The notes under the pieces: generated by a model
Databases searched by the model: none
What the model was told of the DNA's origin: nothing
The model's input: the letters and a program-made list of their open reading frames with translations, nothing else
Assembly: GCA_027335545.1 (NCBI GenBank)
Contig: DAHWHV010000458.1
Coordinates: forward strand, 1-7,415
Direction of reading: 5' to 3'
Origin: Clostridia bacterium
GTDB taxonomy: Bacteria; Bacillota_E; RBS10-35; JAJYVN01
DNA length: 7,415 bases
In this document: piece by piece, positions 6,050 through 7,415 of the stretch
Numbering within the stretch: the first letter of the stretch is position 1
Layout: each line of letters opens with the position of its first letter
Program-made: the position numbers and the translations under genes

Positions 6050-6064
6050 CCGCGCCGCCGTCAG
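6046..6064. repeat. Inverted repeat holding both stop codons of convergent genes
   Basis: CTGAC (6046-6050) and GTCAG (6060-6064) form a 5-bp inverted repeat with a 9-base loop. The TGA of the GT87-like gene is in the left arm and the TCA (TGA on minus) of the methyltransferase is in the right arm. It could be a minimal two-way transcript end; no T-runs are present. Confidence 0.35.
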
Positions 6065-6909
6065 TCCCCGCCGGCCCGGCGGGCCGAGAGGTGGGCCCAG
6101 GCCCCCACCTGCGCGGTGTGCTCGGCCTCCGCCAGCAGGGACTCCCAGGCCGCTCGGGCCGCCGAGGAGAGGCCGTCCGTGTAGACCTGGGCCAGGGTGG
6201 GGCAACCTGGGCGCGGCACTTGGGCCAAGACACCGGCGAAGTGGGCCGCCGAGAAGGGCTGGTGCCACTCCGTCAGCGACGCCGCGAGGGTCACCGGGCA
6301 AAAGAGCGGGGGCCGGAAGGCCCGGCTCAGGTCGGCGCGCGTCAGGCCCCAGGGGAGGCCGCGCCAGCGGGCGAGGGCCTCGGCATGGGCCTGGGCATGG
6401 GCCTCCGTGGCCGGCACGGGGAGCAGGGGGAACCCTTCCGCCGACAGCACCTCGAAGGCGGCCAGCCGGCCCCCTGGACGCAGCACGCGGGCGAGCTCCC
6501 CCGCCACGTCCGGCAGCCCGTCGCCCGCGTACTGCAGGACGGACCGGCAGATGACGGCGTCGACGCTCGCCGGCGCGTAGGGCAGGGCGCGCATGTCCCC
6601 GACCTGCACGCAGGCGCGCTCGGCCCAGCGGTGCGCGGCCGCCACCGCCGCCGCGCGCCCGCAGAGGCCGGGGGATGTGTCCACGGCCAGGACGCGTCCC
6701 TGGGGGCCGACCGCATCCAGCAGGTCCGGCAGCGTCTCGCCGCTCCCGCAGCCGATCTCCAACACCGTGTCGCCGGCGCGGAGGGCGGCCTCCCCCAGCA
6801 GCCAGCGGCGGATGCCCCCGATCAGGTCCATCCCGGCCCTGGCCTCCTCGGCGGAGAGCCCGCTATACCGGTCTACGTCCAGCCAGCGCTCGAAACTGTC
6901 CACGACCAT
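6061..6909 (-). CDS. Class I SAM-dependent methyltransferase (Methyltransf_11/25-like)
   Basis: A 282-residue soluble enzyme with the standard Rossmann SAM-binding order. Motif I is VLEIGCGSGET at 49-59; the acidic end of strand 2 is D77 in VLAVDTSP; motif II is GDMRALPYAPASVDAV at 104-119, with D105 for the adenine side; then RSVLQY and LARVLRPGGRL at 139-149, the UbiE/Methyltransf_11 post-II signature. An N-terminal helical extension (1-45) and a C-terminal region (about 160-282) without a named motif probably bind substrate, which cannot be assigned. The ATG start has GAGGGG (6916-6921, complement) six bases before it. It converges on the GT87-like gene with only 11 bases between stops, and lies 120 bases downstream of the partial gene on the same strand. 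Small-molecule or lipid/quinone methylation are both possible; nearness to ubiX proves nothing, as four genes lie between. Confidence 0.88.
   Translation of the reverse strand: MVVDSFERWLDVDRYSGLSAEEARAGMDLIGGIRRWLLGEAALRAGDTVLEIGCGSGETLPDLLDAVGPQGRVLAVDTSPGLCGRAAAVAAAHRWAERACVQVGDMRALPYAPASVDAVICRSVLQYAGDGLPDVAGELARVLRPGGRLAAFEVLSAEGFPLLPVPATEAHAQAHAEALARWRGLPWGLTRADLSRAFRPPLFCPVTLAASLTEWHQPFSAAHFAGVLAQVPRPGCPTLAQVYTDGLSSAARAAWESLLAEAEHTAQVGAWAHLSARRAGGD
6382..6405. repeat. Two-copy 12-base tandem repeat inside the methyltransferase gene
   Basis: GGCATGGGCCTG is followed directly by GGCATGGGCCTC. It is in frame and encodes the repeated AHAQ-AHAE in the methyltransferase C-terminal region, so it looks like a small in-frame duplication. 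Confidence 0.6.
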
Positions 6910-6982
6910 TCACAACCCCTCACGAACCACTCACGCGGGCCCGCGCCGTAGTGCGCCGGTCTGCCACGGCAGTTTTCGACTT

Positions 6983-7001
6983 GCCAGGGTGGAAGCCTGG
7001 C
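6983..7001. repeat. Hairpin in the spacer between the partial gene and the methyltransferase
   Basis: GCCAGG and CCTGGC make a perfect 6-bp stem with a 7-base loop, 28 bases past the stop of the partial gene. On the minus transcript it is followed by AAGUCGAAAACUG, so no U-run; on the plus strand it is preceded by TTTT. It could be a weak terminator of the upstream gene. The 120-base spacer (6910-7029) also holds the near-palindrome CTGCCACGGCAG (6961-6972); I see no convincing promoter in it. Confidence 0.35.
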
Positions 7002-7029
7002 GCCGCACCGTCCCAGCGCGGGGGGCGCC

Positions 7030-7415
7030 TCAAGGCGGCGCGCACCCAGGCCCTGCCCCGGTGCCGGGGCCGCACCCCTCCAGCGTGGCGGCCCCGGTGG
7101 CGAGGAAGAGGGACGCGATGGCCACGAAGAAGGGCGCCCGGTCGACGACCAGGGAGAACCAGCCGGGGCCGCGCGCGTTCGGGGCCGGCACGCTCAGGAC
7201 GTTGCGCCGGGCGGCACCGGACGGGAGGTCGAAGGGGACCGACTGCCCGGAGACCGTGGCGGTGAACCTTCCCGCCGGCCAGGTCGGCGACCAGAAGAGG
7301 TTGCCCGTCCCATCAAAGCTGCGCTGGGGCGCCACGCGTGCGGTGCGCGAGGTCGCGATCCCATGGGCATTCCCTGCCAGGGACAGGGGCAGGTAGCGCG
7401 GCGTGGCCGGGGAGG
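7030..7415 (-). CDS. C-terminal part of a probable exported protein with NPCBM/sugar-hydrolase-type sandwich
   Basis: Open to the right window edge; 127 residues and the TGA stop are visible, so its start and any catalytic part are outside. A GTG at 7333-7335 could be a start, but the frame continues with matching sequence: PLSLAGNAHGIAT, then SFDGTGNLFWSP, then VPFDLPSG and RRNVLSV. This resembles the beta-sandwich found at the C-terminus of some secreted glycoside hydrolases ('NNxGI ... FDGxGNxYxAxxLP ... GVPFxxP ... N'). After it come WFSLVVDRAPFFVAIASLFLA and a Gly/Pro/Cys tail (GCGPGTGAGPGCAPP), an odd ending that could be a last strand plus tail or a short C-terminal membrane-associated segment. 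A secreted glycan-related role is inference; the family match is moderate. Confidence 0.6.
   Translation of the reverse strand, partial: SPATPRYLPLSLAGNAHGIATSRTARVAPQRSFDGTGNLFWSPTWPAGRFTATVSGQSVPFDLPSGAARRNVLSVPAPNARGPGWFSLVVDRAPFFVAIASLFLATGAATLEGCGPGTGAGPGCAPP

Noticed and set aside
4622..6301. 559-codon minus-strand frame opposite the GT87-like gene
   Set aside because: Gln/Gly/Arg/Pro-rich translation with no motifs, complementary to a membrane protein with Leu/Ala/Trp-rich helices; such antisense frames are expected.
4957..6951. 664-codon plus-strand frame across the GT87-like and methyltransferase genes
   Set aside because: It spans two convergent genes with clear motifs and is itself composed of Gly/Arg/Pro repeats; a GC shadow.
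1..7415. CRISPR arrays, tRNA/rRNA genes, insertion sequences, attachment sites
   Set aside because: No regularly spaced repeats, no cloverleaf-like sequence, no transposase or integrase motifs and no terminal repeats were seen.

Overview
The window is a very GC-rich stretch (well above 70% G+C by eye) with strong G-rich Shine-Dalgarno sequences, GTG and TTG starts beside ATG, and tightly packed genes. This fits a high-GC bacterium such as a thermophilic high-GC Firmicute (Thermaerobacter or Limnochordia type) or an actinobacterium-like lineage. No gene here fixes the taxon, so this is an inference. Because of the GC content almost every strand and frame is open, and most long ORFs are shadows of seven real genes.

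Layout, left to right. (1) Positions 1-1393, plus strand: the 3' part of a HAD-superfamily hydrolase, then a complete UbiX-type flavin prenyltransferase with its own good ribosome binding site. (2) Positions 1449-1754, minus strand: a small protein with a Myb/SANT-like or GcrA-like helix-turn-helix pattern. (3) Positions 1925-4471, minus strand: a large exported DUF2961/GH172 glycoside-hydrolase-like protein, the most striking gene in the window. (4) Positions 4472-4648: a divergent control region with a convincing sigma-70-type promoter for the GH172 gene. (5) Positions 4649-6049, plus strand: a polytopic GT87/DUF2029-like membrane glycosyltransferase. (6) Positions 6061-6909, minus strand: a class I SAM-dependent methyltransferase, convergent with the GT87 gene. 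(7) Positions 7030-7415, minus strand: the 3' end of a probably exported protein with an NPCBM/sugar-hydrolase C-terminal type beta-sandwich, running off the right edge.

How they may fit together (inference): the exported GH172-like protein, the divergently transcribed GT87 enzyme and the partial NPCBM-like protein suggest a locus that builds and trims a surface or extracellular glycan. The HAD/UbiX pair belongs to cofactor (prenyl-FMN/quinone-type) or general metabolism and looks like a separate unit.

The best candidate for something undescribed is the architecture of the GH172-like protein. It carries two gaplessly alignable copies of the GH172 first-jelly-roll core and two gaplessly alignable copies of a carbohydrate-binding-like beta-sandwich. 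One beta-sandwich sits inside the second jelly-roll core; the other is at the C-terminus.
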